In this document: positions 9,007 through 18,458 of the stretch, piece after piece | Layout: each line of letters starts with the position of its first letter | Numbering within the stretch: the first letter of the stretch is position 1 | Assembly: GCA_965261915.1 (NCBI GenBank) | Contig: CBDHDW010000013.1 | Coordinates: 2,728,001 to 2,792,000 of the forward strand | Direction of reading: 5' to 3' | DNA length: 64,000 bases | DNA from: JAIBDK01 sp965261915 | Lineage (GTDB): Bacteria; Pseudomonadota; Gammaproteobacteria; Arenicellales; Poriferihabitantaceae | Translations under genes and position numbers: made by a program | Notes under the pieces: model-generated | Databases searched by the model: none | Seen by the model: the letters and a program-made list of their open reading frames with translations, nothing else | What the model was told of the DNA's origin: nothing

Positions 9007-10656
9007 CCCCAATCCCCAGATAGAAATCTCTTAAACGCAGGAAGCCTTGGCTGTATAATGGTTTGCTCTTAAACCCACCATCACCCAATGGGTGCACAGC
9101 TCAAGGCTGATGACTATTCTACCCTACAAACTCGATACAACGAACGATTTACTCACCTCTCGTGCCGGTTTATTGGCGATTGCTCAACTAATGGACTCCC
9201 TGAACCTGTCTGAGCGAATCGACAAGCACTTCCCCCAGCCTAAAAGCAATCGTGGGTATAAGCCCTCGGAGTTCATCAAGCCCCTCATCCTGATGCAGCA
9301 TGAAGGCAGTTTTCACCTGGATGAGGTTCGCAACCTTCAGGATGATGAAGCACTGCGCACCGTGCTGGATCTCAAGAAACTTCCCCAGGCGACCACGATT
9401 GGAGATTGGCTCAGGCGAATGGGAAGCCAGCCGCAAATCCAGGCTGCCTGGGTAAAGGTGAATAAAGCCTTATTGAAGGTAGCCTTGCATCGCTGTAAGG
9501 AAGTCACACTGGACATTGATGCCACTGAAATTGTTGCCCATAAAGCGGGTGCACGGTGGACTTACAACAAGAACAAGGGCTTTATGCCGATGGTGGGGCA
9601 TATTGCGGAAACCGGGCAGATCGTGGCCGTGGATTTCCGTCACGGCAATGTGCCGCCAGCGAAAGATAATAAGCCGTTTATCCAGCAATGCCAGCAGTCG
9701 CTCCCGGAAGACTGTACCGTGAAGGCGTTGCGTATTGATGCTGCCGGCTACCAAACAAAAGTCATTGAGTATTGTGATAAGCAGGGTATCGAGTATGCCA
9801 TTCGCGCCAAGACCAGCGCCGCACTGCGCGCGCAGATAGCAGCGGCAAGCGCTTCGGACTGGCCGCCTTTGCTGGATAAAAAAGGCAAAGCGGTCAATGG
9901 TCAGGATACCTACCGCACCAGTTTCTGCATCGGTGAGTATGAAAAACCCTTCACCCTTATCATTCAGAGAACAGCCGTTACCGGCCAGGCGAGTCTGGAT
10001 TTAGATTCATCAGATAACTCAGAAAACAGTTCAGAGGAAATAAACTCAGGTGCTTATATTTATCGTGCGATTGCCACTAATCGGGATAGCCTTAGCGATA
10101 GCGAGATTGTTCACTGGTACAATCAACGTGCCGAGGATAGCGAGAACCGGATTAAGGAACTGAAGCGGGATTTTGGCGGTGACACCCTGCCGTGTTCAGA
10201 TTTTGCTGCCAATGTGCTGTACTTTTTAATCTCCGCACTCTCCTACAATCTATGTGCCCTCATGCGTCCTCTGCTGCCGGTGGAGTTGTCCCGGCACCGT
10301 GCGATAACTCTGCGCTGGCGTCTGTACGCCATCGCGGCAAAAGTGGTCAGGACGGGACGTCAACTCTTGGTAAAAATGCGGGAAAACCACCGACTACTAC
10401 TGGAACGAGTGCTGCTGGCACTGAAGGAGTTTGAAGCGCCGCCCATTTAACCCGACATAGAACAAGAATAACGGCTTCTGCAGGACAGGTGCGTCAAAAA
10501 TAGCCGATTTAGCACTGATAATGCACCGAACAGCGGTTTTTGAGTAAACCTCTCGGCACTAGCTACCATAATTTGCTGTAATGGCCAGCCACAAGGCTTG
10601 AAAGAGGGATTCACCGAGCCCTGAAGCGCTGATGCTACTCTATCTGGGGATTTGGG
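9007..10656 (+). mobile_element. IS1380-family element, copy A
   Basis: This is 1650 bp with 17-bp terminal inverted repeats (CCCCAATCCCCAGATAG at the left, CCCAAATCCCCAGATAG at the right end read inwards). The same length and ends occur at 20234-21883 and 57826-59475. The left flank is TATTG (9002-9006) but the right flank is CATAA, so copy A has no target duplication of its own. The TATTG partner is found beside copy C instead. Confidence 0.93.
9092..10450 (+). CDS. IS1380-family transposase (copy A)
   Basis: This 452-residue DDE transposase is complete. Recognisable parts are the DIDATEIVAHK segment around residues 145-155 (first catalytic aspartates), ALRIDAAGYQ near 213 and YNQRAEDSENRIKELKRD near 345 (catalytic glutamate region). 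The listed GTG start gives MHSSRLM; the ATG at 9110 (MTILPYKLD) is an equally good start. It differs from copies B and C by a few residues only, for example DWPPLL here and DWQPLL in the others. That means recent spread or gene conversion. Confidence 0.92.
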   Translation: MHSSRLMTILPYKLDTTNDLLTSRAGLLAIAQLMDSLNLSERIDKHFPQPKSNRGYKPSEFIKPLILMQHEGSFHLDEVRNLQDDEALRTVLDLKKLPQATTIGDWLRRMGSQPQIQAAWVKVNKALLKVALHRCKEVTLDIDATEIVAHKAGARWTYNKNKGFMPMVGHIAETGQIVAVDFRHGNVPPAKDNKPFIQQCQQSLPEDCTVKALRIDAAGYQTKVIEYCDKQGIEYAIRAKTSAALRAQIAAASASDWPPLLDKKGKAVNGQDTYRTSFCIGEYEKPFTLIIQRTAVTGQASLDLDSSDNSENSSEEINSGAYIYRAIATNRDSLSDSEIVHWYNQRAEDSENRIKELKRDFGGDTLPCSDFAANVLYFLISALSYNLCALMRPLLPVELSRHRAITLRWRLYAIAAKVVRTGRQLLVKMRENHRLLLERVLLALKEFEAPPI

Positions 10657-10663
10657 CATAAAG

Positions 10664-10701
10664 AAAAGCGTTGCAAAACTGATCCTTTTTGCAACGCTTT
10701 T
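10664..10701. repeat. Perfect 15-bp inverted repeat upstream of the resolvase
   Basis: Arms AAAAGCGTTGCAAAA (10664-10678) and TTTTGCAACGCTTTT (10687-10701) surround an 8-nt loop. It lies between the IS1380 end and the resolvase start at 10760. It may be a terminator, or a crossover/binding site (res-like) of the resolvase, since a further TTGCAAAA occurs at 10744-10751. The sequence alone does not decide. Confidence 0.75.
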
Positions 10702-10759
10702 TCACAGCAAATGAAAACAAGGGCTTGGCTGTCGCAAAACTTTGTTGCAAAAGAGTTCC

Positions 10760-11028
10760 ATGAAATATGGATATGCCCGTGTCTCGACCGTCGATCAAAA
10801 TGCCAATCTGCAAAAGGATGCCTTGAAATCGGCTGGGTGCAAAAAAGTTGTCACCGAGCAAATATCGGGTGCTTCTACCAAGCATCCTAAACTTGATAAA
10901 TTGCTGGCATCACTTACGGCTGGTGATGTTCTTACAGTTTGGCGATTGGATAGATTAGGAAGATCATTACCCCACTTGATTGAAGTTGTTCGTGACCTTG
11001 AAGCGAAAGGCGCAAACTTTCAGAGCCT
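10760..11028 (+). pseudogene. Serine resolvase/invertase, N-terminal segment (split by IS1634-type element)
   Basis: From the ATG at 10760 the product begins MKYGYARVSTVDQN, the catalytic serine motif (YARVST) of small serine recombinases. LTVWRLDRLGRSLPHLI follows with the conserved arginines. The frame is interrupted after FQSL by the left end of the IS1634-type element at 11029. Small recombinases of this type resolve cointegrates of Tn3-like transposons or invert DNA segments. The rest of the gene lies at 14492-14961. Confidence 0.9.
10812..11028. repeat. 217-bp target duplication, left copy
   Basis: This stretch of resolvase coding sequence is repeated base for base at 14492-14708, on the far side of the IS1634-type element. 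IS1634-type elements are known for unusually long, variable target duplications, so this is read as the target-site duplication of that insertion. Confidence 0.93.
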
Positions 11029-11782
11029 CCTGACTTCGACGGTCCACCCCACGCAGATCGCCTACAGCCCAGTCAATACGGGGGTCTTCTGTTGAGATCG
11101 ATTTGTAGTGCCTATCTAAATATTTGTGTTGGCTTCGGCGATAGCATGGTGTAAGCTCACCCCATGTTTGTTCGCGTTAAATCTACACCCAATAGCCCAA
11201 GACAATCGGTTCAGATTGTTTCATCTGTGCGCGTCGGCGATAAGGTCAAGCAAAAGATTGTCCGTTATGTCGGCATTGCCATGGATGACGATGAGTTAGT
11301 GCGATTGAAAGAGCTGGCCGAAGTCGTCAAGGCGAAGCTTGAAGCCCAACACCAGCCCGGTTTGTTTCCGCCTGAGGCGGTCGCCAAACAAGTTATTGAA
11401 GCGAAAGCAGCCAAAGCGTCCAAAGCCACCTTGAATGTTGATCTGAGGCAGATGGTGGAAGAACAACGGGTGGTGCTGGGCATCCATGAGGTGTATGGCG
11501 CGGTCTATCGCCAGTTGTCGTTCGATACCCTGTTGCCGCAAAAGAAGTATCGTGCCTCCACAGAAGCACTGTTTCATTGTGTGATGGCACGCATTGCCAA
11601 TCCTAAAAGTAAGCGCGGCAGTGTGCAGCAGCTGGAGCAGGACTTTGGCGTTTCTTTGTCCTTAGAGAAAGTTTATCGGATGATGGATCAGCTGGACGAT
11701 AACACCATCAGTCGGCTACAAGCGATGACCTGTGAAGGTACGCGATCCTTGTTACCTGGTGCGTTGGATGTGTTGTTTTTTG

Positions 11783-13350
11783 GTAACTGCCCAGGTACCC
11801 TAAGGAATAATTCTCTTGGAATAATTCTCTTGCCTGAGGAATCCCGATGTGATTCATTAAGATTATGATTTTTTCAAACGCCCCCAAAGGTTATGTTTCC
11901 GTTGAGGCTTATGAAGAGCTGAAGCAGAAGAATGCCCGGCTTGAACAAACGATTGCCCGGCTTGAACAAACGATAGCCCTGCTTGTGGCTCGCATTGAAG
12001 ACCTTGAGCGTCGCCTCAGCTTGAACAGCAGCAACAGTAGCAAGCCGCCTTCAAGCGACGGCCTAAAGAAGCCCAAGGCTGAACCCAGAACCAAAAGTCT
12101 GCGGAGAAAATCCGGTAAAAAGTCAGGCGGGCAGAAAAGCCACAAGGGAAGCACTCTGTGCCAAACGGCAGACCCCGATCATGTTGAAGATCACTTTCCT
12201 TCTGTCTGCGGGCAATGTGGCACGCCCTTATCGCCATCAATGGCAGAGGATTACGCCGCACGACAGGTGTTTGACCTGCCCGAGCCACAGCCCTTGGTGA
12301 CAACCGAACACCGGGCGCATATCTGCCTTTGTGGCCACTGTGGAGAAACAACCAAGGCGGCGTTTCCTCTGGAAGTAAAGGCACCCGTGCAGTACGGGCC
12401 ACGCATTGCCGGAGTGGCAACATATCTCCAATGCGCCCATTTCCTGCCGGAAGACAGACTGGCGCAAATAATGGCCGATTTGTTCAATGCCCCTTTGGTT
12501 CCTGCCACTGTGGCCGCCATGAACCGCAAAGCATCAGAGCGGCTCAAGGGGGTTGCTTCTCACCTGCAGGATGTGATCGCCCAACAGGTCCACGTCAAAC
12601 ATCTTGACGAGACGGGTTTCCGGATTACGGGGTGCCTGCAATGGCTTCACGTTGCCTGTACACCGCTTCTGGCTTTCTACCGGGTCAGCAGCAAACGCGG
12701 TAATCTGTTATCCAATCTCACGGGCTGTATCGTGCATGATCATTGGCAGCCCTACTTCACGCTGGATGGTGTTACCCATGCGTTGTGCAATGCACACCAT
12801 TTACGGGAACTGCAAGCGTTGGTCGAAATCGAACAGGAAGATTGGGCTGGTCAGATGCAAAGGCTACTGCGGCGTGCGCACCATGTCACACAGGCCGCGC
12901 GGGATAAGGGCGTGGCGGTTTCAACACCGCTTGTCGGGCTTATTAATCGGCGATACGACAGGATCATCACCGCAGCATTGGATTTCCATGAGGAATTGCC
13001 TCCACTCGTGCCGCCAAAACCCGGAAGACGGGGGCGCAAGAAGCGACGGACAGGACATAATCTGGCTTTACGATTGCGCGATCACAAGGAAGGCACCCTG
13101 CGCTTTCTGACAGATCCCGACGTGCCCTTCACAAACAACGAAGCTGAACGCGACCTGCGGATGATGAAACTACGTCAGAAAATATCGGGAGGGTTCAGGT
13201 CTGAACAAGGTGCAGAGGATTTTGCGACCCTGCGCAGCGTCATCACAACGGCGAGAAAACAAGGATGGAACATCATCGAAACACTGATGATGCCTGCCGA
13301 TCAGATTATTGCAAAACTGAAATACGCTTAAAAACAACCTGGGCAGTTAC
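11783..13350 (+). mobile_element. IS66-family element (ISBst12-like), copy A
   Basis: It is 1568 bp with ends GTAACTGCCCAGG, flanked by the 8-bp duplication GTTTTTTG (11775-11782 and 13351-13358). It contains a single long gene and no tnpA/tnpB, as in the ISBst12 subgroup. Copy B at 61360-62897 is 30 bp shorter and has the same 8-bp flank. Confidence 0.92.
11865..13331 (+). CDS. IS66-family transposase TnpC (copy A)
   Basis: This 488-residue transposase begins with a coiled-coil (leucine-zipper-like) segment containing two extra 10-residue-scale repeats of RLEQTIA, which copy B lacks. Next come SLNSSNSSKPPSSDGLKK (the typical IS66 linker), a zinc-finger-like segment (CGQCG, CLCGHCG), and the DDE core with VKHLDETGFR near residue 245. 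CNAHHLRELQAL lies near 306 and PFTNNEAERDLRMMK near 425 (catalytic glutamate). It appears intact, so it may be active. Confidence 0.93.
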   Translation: MIFSNAPKGYVSVEAYEELKQKNARLEQTIARLEQTIALLVARIEDLERRLSLNSSNSSKPPSSDGLKKPKAEPRTKSLRRKSGKKSGGQKSHKGSTLCQTADPDHVEDHFPSVCGQCGTPLSPSMAEDYAARQVFDLPEPQPLVTTEHRAHICLCGHCGETTKAAFPLEVKAPVQYGPRIAGVATYLQCAHFLPEDRLAQIMADLFNAPLVPATVAAMNRKASERLKGVASHLQDVIAQQVHVKHLDETGFRITGCLQWLHVACTPLLAFYRVSSKRGNLLSNLTGCIVHDHWQPYFTLDGVTHALCNAHHLRELQALVEIEQEDWAGQMQRLLRRAHHVTQAARDKGVAVSTPLVGLINRRYDRIITAALDFHEELPPLVPPKPGRRGRKKRRTGHNLALRLRDHKEGTLRFLTDPDVPFTNNEAERDLRMMKLRQKISGGFRSEQGAEDFATLRSVITTARKQGWNIIETLMMPADQIIAKLKYA

Positions 13351-14491
13351 GTTTTTTGATTGTACGACGCTCTATTTTGAGTCTTTCAAGGAAGACGAAT
13401 TAAAACAAAATGGCTACAGCAAGGACTGTAAATTCAATCAGCCGCAAGTATTGCTGGCTTTGCTGGTCACCCATGAAGGCCTGCCGGTCGGCTACGAAGT
13501 GTTTCCCGGTGCTACTTTCGAGGGTCATAGCCTGATCAGCGTTTTGCAGACGATGCAGGCGCGCTATGATGTTAGAAAAATGATCTTTGTCGCTGATCGA
13601 GGCATGCTGAATGAAGACAATCTAAGCGCCCTGGATGAAGCAGGTGCTTATTACATTGTCGGGGCGAAACTAAAACAATTGCCAAGTGCGCTACAAACCA
13701 GGGTATTGGATAAGTCGGCTTATCAGCCGCTTGGCAAAGACGGATCAAGCGCAGCCGAGCTGACGCACAAGAAGAGACGGCTCATTGTCTCACATTGTCC
13801 AAAGCGTGCGGATAAAGATCAACATGACCGACAAAAGGCGGTCGATCGGCTCATCAAGAAAATAGGCAAAAGCCAGAACCCCAAGGACTTATTAAATAAC
13901 TACGGCTATAAAAAATTTCTGATTATCAAGGGAAAAACCAGCTTAAGCATCAACCAGGATAAAATTGATGCCGAAAGCCGCTGGGACGGCTTGCATGGGG
14001 TGATTACCAATTTGCCCGATACGCCGCACCAAGAAGTGTTATCACACTATCGCGGCTTATGGCAGGTCGAGGAGAGTTTTCGCATCACTAAACATGACTT
14101 AAAAGTACGCCCTATCTACCACTGGACACCCTCAAGAGTGCGTGCCCACATTGCTATTTCGTTCATGGCTTTTGCCTGCATCAGACAGCTAATGTATCGA
14201 ATCAAGCTACAACACAAAGCCTTATCCCCTGAAGTTATTCGTAATGCCTTGATTCATGTGCAACATAGTGTGTTCAAACACAAGCGCACCAAACAGCGTT
14301 ATGTCATGCCTTCTCAAATCAATCCAGAGGCAAAAAAAATCTATGCTGTGATGGGATTAAAAGCGATTACCACAGCTTACCCACTGTACTAATTGACATA
14401 ATTCTTCAATATCTGGGCATTTGTAGTGCCTAGGTATTTTTGTGTTTCCTTATAAATCAATGAGTTATGAGTGTGAACCGTCGAAGTCAGG

Positions 14492-14708
14492 AAAAGGATG
14501 CCTTGAAATCGGCTGGGTGCAAAAAAGTTGTCACCGAGCAAATATCGGGTGCTTCTACCAAGCATCCTAAACTTGATAAATTGCTGGCATCACTTACGGC
14601 TGGTGATGTTCTTACAGTTTGGCGATTGGATAGATTAGGAAGATCATTACCCCACTTGATTGAAGTTGTTCGTGACCTTGAAGCGAAAGGCGCAAACTTT
14701 CAGAGCCT
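14492..14708. repeat. 217-bp target duplication, right copy
   Basis: Identical to 10812-11028. It starts immediately after the GTCAGG end of the IS1634-type element and runs to CAGAGCCT, after which the resolvase gene continues uniquely. Confidence 0.93.
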
Positions 14709-14961
14709 GACCGAAGGTATTGATACAACAACAGCCAGGGACGATTAACGTTTCATCTGATGGGTGCGCTTGCCGAGTTTGAACGTTCTTTGATCATTGA
14801 ACGCACTCAGGCTGGTTTGAAGGCGGCTCGAAAACGTGGAGTTTGAATTGGTCGGCCACCAGCACTCACACCCGCCCAGATAAAACATGCTAAAAAACTG
14901 ATTGATGGTGGCGAAAGACCGTCTGCCGTTGCCGCATCCCTAAACGTTGACCGTTCTACTT
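14492..14961 (+). pseudogene. Serine resolvase/invertase, C-terminal segment (frameshift, stop, truncated)
   Basis: The gene continues after the duplication as FQSLTEGIDTTTAR. A one-base change near 14740 then shifts the frame, after which LTFHLMGALAEFERSLI and ERTQAGLKAARKRGV are readable. A TGA at about 14844 is followed by IGRPPALTPAQIKHAKKLI and the recognition helix AAVAASLNVDRSTL-like end. The last codons are cut off by the IS5-type element at 14962. The gene has thus been hit three times: insertion, frameshift and nonsense, and truncation. Confidence 0.85.
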
Positions 14962-15933
14962 TAGACCCGATTCACAATAGGGTCGAATATTTTTAGACAC
15001 AAGTATCCCCACCCGTTTTTTCAAACTGTTTTCAAATTCATATTTGCGAGTGCTCCGACATTCTTGGCAATCATGTTTTGTTGTTGGTTGTTGCGGTGAA
15101 TATCCGAAAATATATTGAACTTTTTCATGCGGCCAATACCGTGCTCTACGCCAATGCGTAGTTTTGAATGCCCTGTATTGTATTCTTGTTCTTCTTTCGT
15201 AAGTGGTTTTTTCTTTGATGTTTTCAGGGGGATTTCCAGTGATGTCCCCAGATATCCTAAATCCCCAAGGGTAAGTATATCAGGGGGCCTATCCACGCGG
15301 GTCTCATCATAAATACGCTTGTCATGTTTGCGCCCGTCATGGGCGCATCCAACAGCCAGTATACACTTCTTGTCATCTGTGATGATCTGGTGGGACGCCG
15401 TGTGCTTCTTTTTCTTGCCAGAATATTTTGCTTTTCGAGCCGAGGGCTTCCCGGGCCGTTGAACTGGACGCTCAGTACCATCAATCATCAGGTAAAGCAG
15501 ATCAGCCTTTTCCACTTCCGACAACTTTACTTTACGTTCAGGCATCCGAAAATGGCCTGCCATCAACTCTGTCATGGCTTGAATGCGGCGGCAAACTGTC
15601 GGAGAGGATACATTGAATACAAGCCCCATAAAAGCATGGCTGGTATCGATTCGGTAATACATCAGGCAGAGCAGAAGCTGTTCTGCGAACTCCAGGCGAT
15701 AGTTCATCCCACCCCCAATCGCACGTTGCCTGTCTTTGCGGGACAGGCGTTTCTCCTCACTTTTCAACCCGATCGGATGAAGTGTCGCAACCAGGGCGTT
15801 GAAATCGGTAAGGCGGATGCCCGATAGTCGAAAAAACAATGCAGGTTGTGCACTTAAAATCTTCAAAGCTTTCATAAAATGATACCTCCAGGCACTTCCT
15901 CGCATAAAAATAACCTATTGTGAAGCAGGTCTA
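14962..15933 (-). mobile_element. IS5-family element (DDE_Tnp_4 type), copy 1
   Basis: This 972-bp element has imperfect 20-bp ends (TAGACCCGATTCACAATAGG at the left, TAGACCTGCTTCACAATAGG read inwards from the right). A near-identical copy in the same orientation lies at 24985-25956. Beyond a shared TA no convincing target duplication is visible. The IS427/ISL2 subgroup is suggested by the transposase type but not proved. Confidence 0.85.
15021..15875 (-). CDS. IS5-family transposase with DDE_Tnp_4 domain (copy 1)
   Basis: The product is about 284 residues from the ATG at 15875, chosen because GGAGGT lies at the right distance before it. An ATG ten codons upstream has no such site. The N-terminal helix-turn-helix (Tnp_4 type) is followed by the DDE domain, with YLMIDGTERPVQRP near residue 130 (first aspartate). 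ILTLGDLGYLG gives the second aspartate and RIGVEHGIGRMK the glutamate. The copy at 25044-25898 differs by a few residues, such as SKLRIG here and SKRRIG there. It looks intact. Confidence 0.88.
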   Translation of the reverse strand: MKALKILSAQPALFFRLSGIRLTDFNALVATLHPIGLKSEEKRLSRKDRQRAIGGGMNYRLEFAEQLLLCLMYYRIDTSHAFMGLVFNVSSPTVCRRIQAMTELMAGHFRMPERKVKLSEVEKADLLYLMIDGTERPVQRPGKPSARKAKYSGKKKKHTASHQIITDDKKCILAVGCAHDGRKHDKRIYDETRVDRPPDILTLGDLGYLGTSLEIPLKTSKKKPLTKEEQEYNTGHSKLRIGVEHGIGRMKKFNIFSDIHRNNQQQNMIAKNVGALANMNLKTV

Positions 15934-16184
15934 CTGAATACTTTTCCGGGTTGAGTCCGTACCATAAACTGGACGAGCCAAAGCCGCCAGGCGCGCGCAG
16001 GGGATATTGACGTGACGATCGCACTCAGGAATGAGTACAGCGTCCCTTGAAATGAAAGCCGGTAACGGAAATAAAAATATTGACGAAGCCGCCAATAACT
16101 AACACAAAAAACAGCGTTCAGCAGCAAGCGCGTCACAGGCTGCAAAATACTCCAAAATACATACTCATGTCAGTGTAAAACTAC

Positions 16185-16649
16185 TCACACCAATGGTTTA
16201 TTGACAGATTGTTCTTCCAAAAGAAAGGCAATGTAAGATATCAGCAAAATACCAAGGTAATTAGAATGCTCCCATAATTCAAGTCTGTCTCCTACAATAA
16301 TATCGAAGATTATAAATCCAATAAAACATATAATAGAACAGGCAATGCCCAGCTTGAATACATCTGCTTTAGAGCCTTTTAAGAGAGCAATGATAGATCC
16401 TATAAAAACTACGGAAATTGCAATTTCGACAACACCTGCACAAAGGAGCGTTGGGGCAATATAAGCCGTGCTAATGTTTATTTTTTCAAAATACGAAGAA
16501 AACTTTTCAAAACGATCATTTCCCCACCAAGTTATAAAATTCAAGTCCGTTCTAAAAAGAAATTTATCTAACCCATTCATCAGCCAAAAAAGAAACCAAA
16601 AAACGGACATTAGAATGGTAATTTGCTTTTGAGCTATTTTATTCAACAA
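16185..16649 (-). CDS. Hypothetical four-helix membrane protein
   Basis: A product of up to 154 residues with four hydrophobic segments (around 12-25, 62-87, 98-118 and 128-145). Loop sequences such as NGLDKFLFRTDLNF and GDRLELWEHSNY lie between. The helix pattern and size resemble DoxX-like or small integral membrane proteins, but I do not recognise the family. The first start is TTG; the first ATG is 13 codons in (MSVFWFLF). It is AT-rich and sits alone between IS remnants, so it is probably cargo of a mobile segment. Confidence 0.5.
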   Translation of the reverse strand: MLNKIAQKQITILMSVFWFLFWLMNGLDKFLFRTDLNFITWWGNDRFEKFSSYFEKINISTAYIAPTLLCAGVVEIAISVVFIGSIIALLKGSKADVFKLGIACSIICFIGFIIFDIIVGDRLELWEHSNYLGILLISYIAFLLEEQSVNKPLV

Positions 16650-16666
16650 TTAAATACAACCTTTTA

Positions 16667-16686
16667 TTAGACCCGATTCACAATAG
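16667..16686. repeat. Orphan left end of the IS5-type (DDE_Tnp_4) element
   Basis: TAGACCCGATTCACAATAGG is repeated exactly as in the left ends at 14962 and 24985, but is followed by unrelated sequence. It is the scar of a third copy whose body has been lost. Confidence 0.8.
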
Positions 16687-16689
16687 GGG

Positions 16690-17155
16690 CTATCCCGAAT
16701 TATTCACCGGATTGGTGATTCTGAGCTTGCAGCGGTAGCGTAACCATCTGATATAGTGTAAAGAATATGGAATAACAGCCATCCGATACACTGGACAGAA
16801 ACCGCCCCACTGCCATGACCGATATTGCCCCAGTTGTTTCCTCCGCATTTCCAGCCGTTTCCGGTAAAAAAGCAGGGCAATCGCTTTCAAACCTGAACTC
16901 GGCCCGGATCATGTTAAGCATGAAATCATCGCCCCATCCAGACTTTTTGTTCTTGCAGCCAGTCAATATCGCTTGAAACCGTGGCTGTGCGGGTCTCGAT
17001 GCGACCATGACCTGCGTCAACAGCTTGAAAGGACTGGGGATTATCTGTGGCCTCGGGGTCGTCCAGAAAAAGCTTCACGTCCTCAAACAGCGTACCCTGA
17101 TTGCCTTTGAGAGCCAGAACGTAATCCCCGCCCTTGGCGCAGACCGCCTGGCAGA
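16690..17155 (-). pseudogene. ISAs1-family transposase, C-terminal remnant
   Basis: Read on the minus strand from about 17155, the frame gives CAKGGDYVLALKGNQGTLF, then EDVKLFLDDP and DAGHGRIETRTATVSSDIDW. These are the signature region of ISAs1 (H-repeat) transposases between the second aspartate and the glutamate. It decays after DWLQEQKVWMG. The matching N-terminal part lies at 19652-19993 on the same strand, so one ISAs1 element has been opened by the IS630 and ISNCY-like insertions between them. Confidence 0.75.
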
Positions 17156-17315
17156 CATTGTGTTTGACCGTTTTCACGTCATGAAAAATTACAGCAAAGC
17201 TATCCATAATCAGCGCCGGCTTGAGTTCAGGAAGGCCGATCCGAATGGTAAAAAACTGATGAAGGGGACGCATTATCTGTTGCTCAAAAATGCGGATAAT
17301 ACCAGAGGTGTTTAA
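17155..17315 (+). pseudogene. ISL3-family transposase fragment
   Basis: The plus-strand frame reads ADIVFDRFHVMKNYSKAI and then NQRRLEFRKADPNGKKLMKG, which is the DRFHVMK region following the first catalytic aspartate in ISL3 transposases. The frame ends in a stop at 17315. Nothing before 17150 belongs to it, since that is the ISAs1 remnant in opposite orientation. The fragment is about 50 residues of some 400. Confidence 0.7.
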
Positions 17316-17397
17316 ATGTGACTCACCTTTGCGTTTAGGGATTCCCAAATTTGCTTTTGTCTGATTCAGTATTGCTGAACAGATAAGGAGCTTCCTC

Positions 17398-18458
17398 ATG
17401 CCTGCCAAAATAGCATTACGCAGTGATTACGATGCCACTGCACTTCGTAAAATAGCCAAAACCTGTGGAGATGCGCGGCAAGTTCGCCGCCTTCTGTCAA
17501 TTGCGGCCATTTATGAAGGTATGAACAGAACACATGCCGCAAAACTCGGGGGAATGGATCGACAAATCTTGTGTGACTGGGTTCATCGTTTCAATGCCGA
17601 TGGCGTTGAGGGCTTGAAAAACCGCGGTGGTTCGGGTCCAAAACCACGGCTGGATGCAACGCAGATGAAAGAGTTGGCGGAGATTGTAGAACGCGGCCCT
17701 GATCTTGAGAAAGACGCTGTGGTGCGATGGCGGCGCATTGACATTAAGGCGGAGATCAAAGCCCGCTTTGGAGTGGATTACCATGAGCGCCATGTTGGTG
17801 CCCTGCTGCATAAAACGGGTTTTTCTCACATCAGCGCGCGCCCTCAACACCCCAAGCAAGATCCTCAAGCAATTTCGGATTTTTAAAAAAACTTCTCCGA
17901 TGAGCTGTACCAGATAACCCAGAGCCTTCCAAAAGGTATCCCTCTTGAAATCTGGTTTCAAGATGAGATGCGTATTGGTCAAAAGAACGGCACAACGCGC
18001 TTATGGGCGCGCAAAGGAACGCGCCCGCGTCAACCTGCGCACCAAGGCTACGCAAACGCCTATATATTTGGGGCAATTTGTCCCGCGCGCGGTGTCGGTG
18101 CGGCTTTGGTACGGCCATATTGCGATACATGTGCAATGCAGGCACACCTTGATGAGAATGCGCAAACGTCACAAATGCCTCTCATGCCGTCATTTTGATG
18201 GACCAGGCAGGATGGCACACCACAGAAAAACTTCAGATACCCGATAATATTTCCATTCTTTGCCTTCCGCCAAGATCGCCAGAACTCAATTCACATGAAA
18301 ATATTTGGCAATATATGCGCGAAAACTGGATCTCAAATCGCATCTTTGAAGATTATAACGCCATCGTGGATGCCGCCTGTGAAGCCTGGAACAAACTCAT
18401 CGATCTTCCTGATGTCATTACATCCATTGGAACTCGGGACTGGGCCAGAGTGACATGA
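17398..18458 (+). pseudogene. IS630-family transposase with stop and frameshift
   Basis: The N-terminal half (17398-17886, 162 residues) is a winged-helix DNA-binding part: DARQVRRLLSIAAIYEG, then NRTHAAKLGGMDRQILCDWV. An in-frame TAA within a T/A run at 17884 ends it. The frame continues with EIWFQDEMRIGQKNG (first catalytic aspartate) and a second lesion near 18195. After that it runs ILMDQAGWHTTEKL (second aspartate) and PPRSPELNSHENIWQYMREN (glutamate). All three catalytic residues survive, but the gene is broken twice. A stop at 18458 ends it. Confidence 0.85.

Larger units (their letters stand above)
11164..14392 (+). pseudogene. IS1634-family transposase interrupted by IS66
   Basis: The N-terminal part (11164-11782, about 206 residues) starts MFVRVKSTPNSPRQSV, the usual beginning of IS1634 transposases. 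It runs to DVLFF, where the IS66 element enters. The reading frame resumes after the 8-bp duplication as DCTTLYFES and continues to the stop at 14392 through YYIVGAKLK and YRGLWQVEESFRITK (catalytic glutamate region). Joining the two parts without the insert gives one uninterrupted frame of about 550 residues. The break is therefore purely due to the IS66 insertion and is recent. Confidence 0.9.
11029..14491 (+). mobile_element. IS1634-family element carrying a nested IS66 element
   Basis: The ends are CCTGACTTCGACGGT (left) and its complement at the right, flanked by a 217-bp direct duplication of the resolvase gene. Without the nested IS66 element (1568 bp plus 8-bp duplication) the element is about 1.89 kb, a normal IS1634-family size. 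Part of a second copy is visible at the right edge of the window (63814-64000). Confidence 0.9.

Noticed and set aside
12016..12610. Several long frames antisense or out of frame within the IS66 transposase genes
   Set aside because: They recur at the same relative place in both IS66 copies only because the underlying gene is GC-rich. They have no start signals or family features.
15915..16145. 76-codon minus-strand frame between the IS5-type element and the membrane protein
   Set aside because: No ribosome-binding site, no family resemblance and frames interrupted on both sides. It is more likely the end of a destroyed gene.
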